Shown here: piece after piece, positions 44,098-46,063 of the stretch | Layout: each line of letters begins with the position of its first letter | Numbering within the stretch: position 1 is the stretch's first letter | Assembly (NCBI GenBank): GCA_011109175.1 | Contig: RDEW01000064.1 | Span: 74,653-120,715 of the forward strand | Source: Dicyema japonicum | Lineage: Eukaryota; Dicyemida; Rhombozoa; Dicyemidae | DNA length: 46,063 bases | Direction of reading: 5' to 3' | Notes under the pieces: generated by a model | What the model saw: only the letters and a program-made list of their open reading frames with translations | Told to the model about the DNA's origin: nothing | The model's database searches: none | Program-made: the position numbers and the translations under genes

Positions 44098-44556
44098 CTA
44101 TATTTTTTTACTTGACTCATAGTGACACGTGTATCGTACACGTATTTTATTTTTCAGTTTATACATTTTTTTAGTTTTCACGTTACGGAAAAGACCGACA
44201 TCAACCCAGGTGACGTATGAAAAGTTATGGGAGAACATTACGATTGCTCTTCTCAAAATATCGTGTTTGGAATTCATAAGGGCGGAGTACTTATAATTTT
44301 CAGTTTCTTTAAGATGCAAGCCAAATCCAGGTAGTGTTAAAATTTGATTATTTCTTCAATTTTTTAAACCAAATCAATTCTGACCTGTTTAGGTTAATTA
44401 AAGTGGTAGGAAGGTTTTTTCTAATCTTGCCCATGTGTCTGAGTATTTTCTCGTCGTCTGAGATAAATACAAGATGGTTTTCAATGAAGGCAAATTTTTT
44501 AATCCACGTAAAATACTTTTGAGGTCTACAAAACCCATTTACTTTCATAAAACCTC
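44098..44556 (-). CDS. HtrL/YibB-like protein fragment
   Basis: Two minus-strand frames look like consecutive parts of the HtrL/YibB family (glycosyltransferase-like proteins found in nematodes, cnidarians and some bacteria). The upper frame (44548-44348) has KYFTWIKKFAFIENHLVFI, SDDEKILRHM and RKNLPTTLINL. The lower (44319-44098) has ENYKYSALMNSKHDILRRAI and FSYVTWVDVGLFRN, the family's conserved 'MNSK' and 'WxDxG' motifs. The frames differ; a 31-nt GT-AG stretch (44355-44385) would join them (…LNR|NNQIL…), but this is longer than the other introns and a plain frameshift is possible. The N-terminal strand and the C-terminal half are not visible. It is a partial gene or pseudogene. Confidence 0.5.
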
Positions 44557-44630
44557 CTATATTATGTATCCACTGACTAATAAGATGTCTTTGTTGTAAG
44601 CTCCGTCATTCGTCCAAATATAATAAACTC

Positions 44631-44804
44631 TTTACGTCAATTTTCCACAACAATATACAAATAACAATCAAACAAAGCAAGAAAATGATATTTTTGCTGA
44701 TATGTCTAATATTCATGTTTACGTCAATTTTCCACAACAATATACAAATAACAATCAAACAAAGCAAGAAAATGATATTTTTGCTGATATGTCTAATATT
44801 CATG
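44631..44804. repeat. 87-bp exact tandem duplication
   Basis: Bases 44631-44717 are repeated as 44718-44804 without visible difference. The sequence is otherwise unremarkable. Confidence 0.92.
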
Positions 44805-44879
44805 TGAATTTTATTTTTATTAACGATGAAATTTTTTGGTTGAGTTAGTGACGTGGCTCTTTAAATGCAGTCTGAAAAA

Positions 44880-46063
44880 TACAAGATTCAATGGGATGGC
44901 CTCAACCTACTCTCGTTTAATGTCAGAGGGATCTCGAAGACATAGATGAGGAAAACACTGTGCGATGATTTAGACAAGTACCGCGTCTCTATCGGATGTC
45001 TGCAAGAAACGAAGGTCTCTGATGGATGCTGTGAACACTATGGAACTTATAAACTTATTCTCTTCCCTAGTGAGTCTAAACATTACGGACAAGGTTTCGC
45101 AGTCCATGAACATCTTGTACCACGGATACATCAATTTTGGAAAGTCAACGACAGGATTAGTGTTCTGCAAATTAGGATGAATGACATGTACCCTTCCAAA
45201 AGCTACATGACAGTCATTAACGAGTATGCTCCACATAGTGGCAGATTTTTGAAAAATCCTGAGGAACTGGATGACTTCTACTGTCAACTATTGAGGACGT
45301 ACTCGGAATACGATTCTTCGTCGTTGATATTTATTGCCGGGGACTTTAACGCTAAAGTTGGGATGCGACGCAGTGGAGAGGGTGACAAACTACCTAAAAC
45401 ATATAGAGAACCACCTATATACATTAACAGCTAATATGACTATACAAGACCTATGGGATCAGACCAAAAGCATTATTTGCCTTGCCGCAAACACCCACCT
45501 TGGAGTGAGACGGCAGACAACCGGAAATATGTCACTTGGCCATCCAGACTCCTTATTACAAGCAAAACAACAACGAGAAATATGGATACAGAGTCTAAAC
45601 ACGACGGATATACATATCAAAAACAAACTACGAACTGAACGAAATATTATCAAGAGAAGAATCATGAAGCTTAATAATGAACACTCGAAGGATGTCTTCC
45701 TATCACATCTCAGAGAGCTGAAGCAACTAAAGTACAATGCACAAATGTTCGCTGCAGTCCGACTAATGCGAGGAAAGAAAAAAGCGACAGTACATGTTAT
45801 GGATGGGAAGGGGAAATTATTTTAAAACCAGACGAACAGATCGAATTGATTGCTGCCCATTTTGAAAAACTGTTCAATGCGAACGGCCAAGAACTGGCCC
45901 CTTTCATCGGAGAACCGCGGATGCTGGAAACAATTATCACATCTAAGGAAGTTCAGAGTGCGTGCAGTAAGCTAAAGAATCACAGGAGCGCAGAACCAGA
46001 CAACATCCCTCCCGAACTGCTGAAATATGGACCTATGCGTCTATTCGAAACCATTGCGACATT
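44880..46063 (+). mobile_element. LINE family A, 5' part, cut by the window edge
   Basis: Starts with SFNVRGISKT and CLQETKVSDG (endonuclease Glu), YGQGFAVHEHL, TVINEYAPHSGRF and GDFNAKVGMRR (intact GDFNA motif). After this, about 45385, part of the endonuclease (including the SDHxLV motif) is deleted and the linker follows (45334-45825: IQDLWDQTKSIICLAAN…, KYNAQMFAAVRLMRGKKK). A frameshift or stop at 45823 is followed by the RT start (AHFEKLFNANGQ, HRSAEPDNIPPELLKYG) up to the end of the window. It is closer to the copy at 26840 (SPEPDTINPELLKY) than to the one at 22201. Confidence 0.8.

Noticed and set aside
1-46063. CRISPR arrays, bacterial operons, phage genes, riboswitches
   Set aside because: No regular repeat-spacer arrays or prokaryotic gene organisation; all coding signals are metazoan or from eukaryotic transposons.

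Overview
The window is an AT-rich piece of a eukaryotic, almost certainly metazoan, genome: a graveyard of transposable elements with a few host-type genes between them. Evidence for an animal is a RIOK1-type atypical protein kinase, a CAP/SCP-domain secreted protein, an HtrL/YibB-like fragment and metazoan transposons (hAT, Tigger/pogo-like, a Ginger-like integrase transposon, several non-LTR retrotransposon families, tRNA-derived SINEs). There are no operons, bacterial genes, rRNAs or functional tRNAs.

The most striking property is intron size. Four genes (RIOK1, a CAP gene, an unrecognised type I membrane protein and the Ginger-like integrase) become continuous and recover family homology only if 19 introns of 20-26 nt are removed. 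Fourteen are not multiples of three, so the frame depends on removing them. All but one are GT-AG; one reads as GC-AG. Among animals such introns are established for dicyemid mesozoans. A myxozoan or another compact parasite genome is an alternative I cannot exclude, so the species is left open.

Layout: 1-2400, SINE-like repeats and retroelement scraps. 2432-3747, Ginger-like DNA transposon with 39-bp inverted repeats, a 5-bp target duplication and a nested LINE 3' end. 3800-4740, LINE scraps. 7319-9400, LINE family B on the minus strand. 9618-12740, a PHD-finger/reverse-transcriptase/restriction-like-endonuclease element (family C). 13150-16700, scraps and SINEs. 16798-17284, CAP gene (minus). 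17990-18620, LINE B. 18768-20451, RIOK1 (minus). 20573-22200, LINE 5'UTR pieces, tandem duplications and a BED-finger hAT relic. 22201-31205, a run of family A (APE endonuclease + RT) LINEs interrupted by a Tigger-like relic and SINEs. 31811-34330, GTF2IRD2-like hAT relic and another LINE. 34940-39480, LINE B pieces including a Gag-like zinc-knuckle ORF1 and an endonuclease. 41029-42004, the novel membrane-protein gene (minus). 42121-43400, SINEs. 44098-44556, HtrL-like fragment (minus). 44880 to the end, a 5' portion of another family A LINE.

The host genes share no evident pathway. The mobile elements do interact: SINE S1 carries the same 3' tail as a family A LINE and probably used its machinery, and SINE-like S2b copies resemble the LINE B tail. 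Eight head-to-tail tandem duplications of 87-168 bp, identical or with one mismatch, are scattered through unrelated sequence; they may be assembly artefacts. One of them breaks RIOK1, which also carries one in-frame TGA after its kinase domain.
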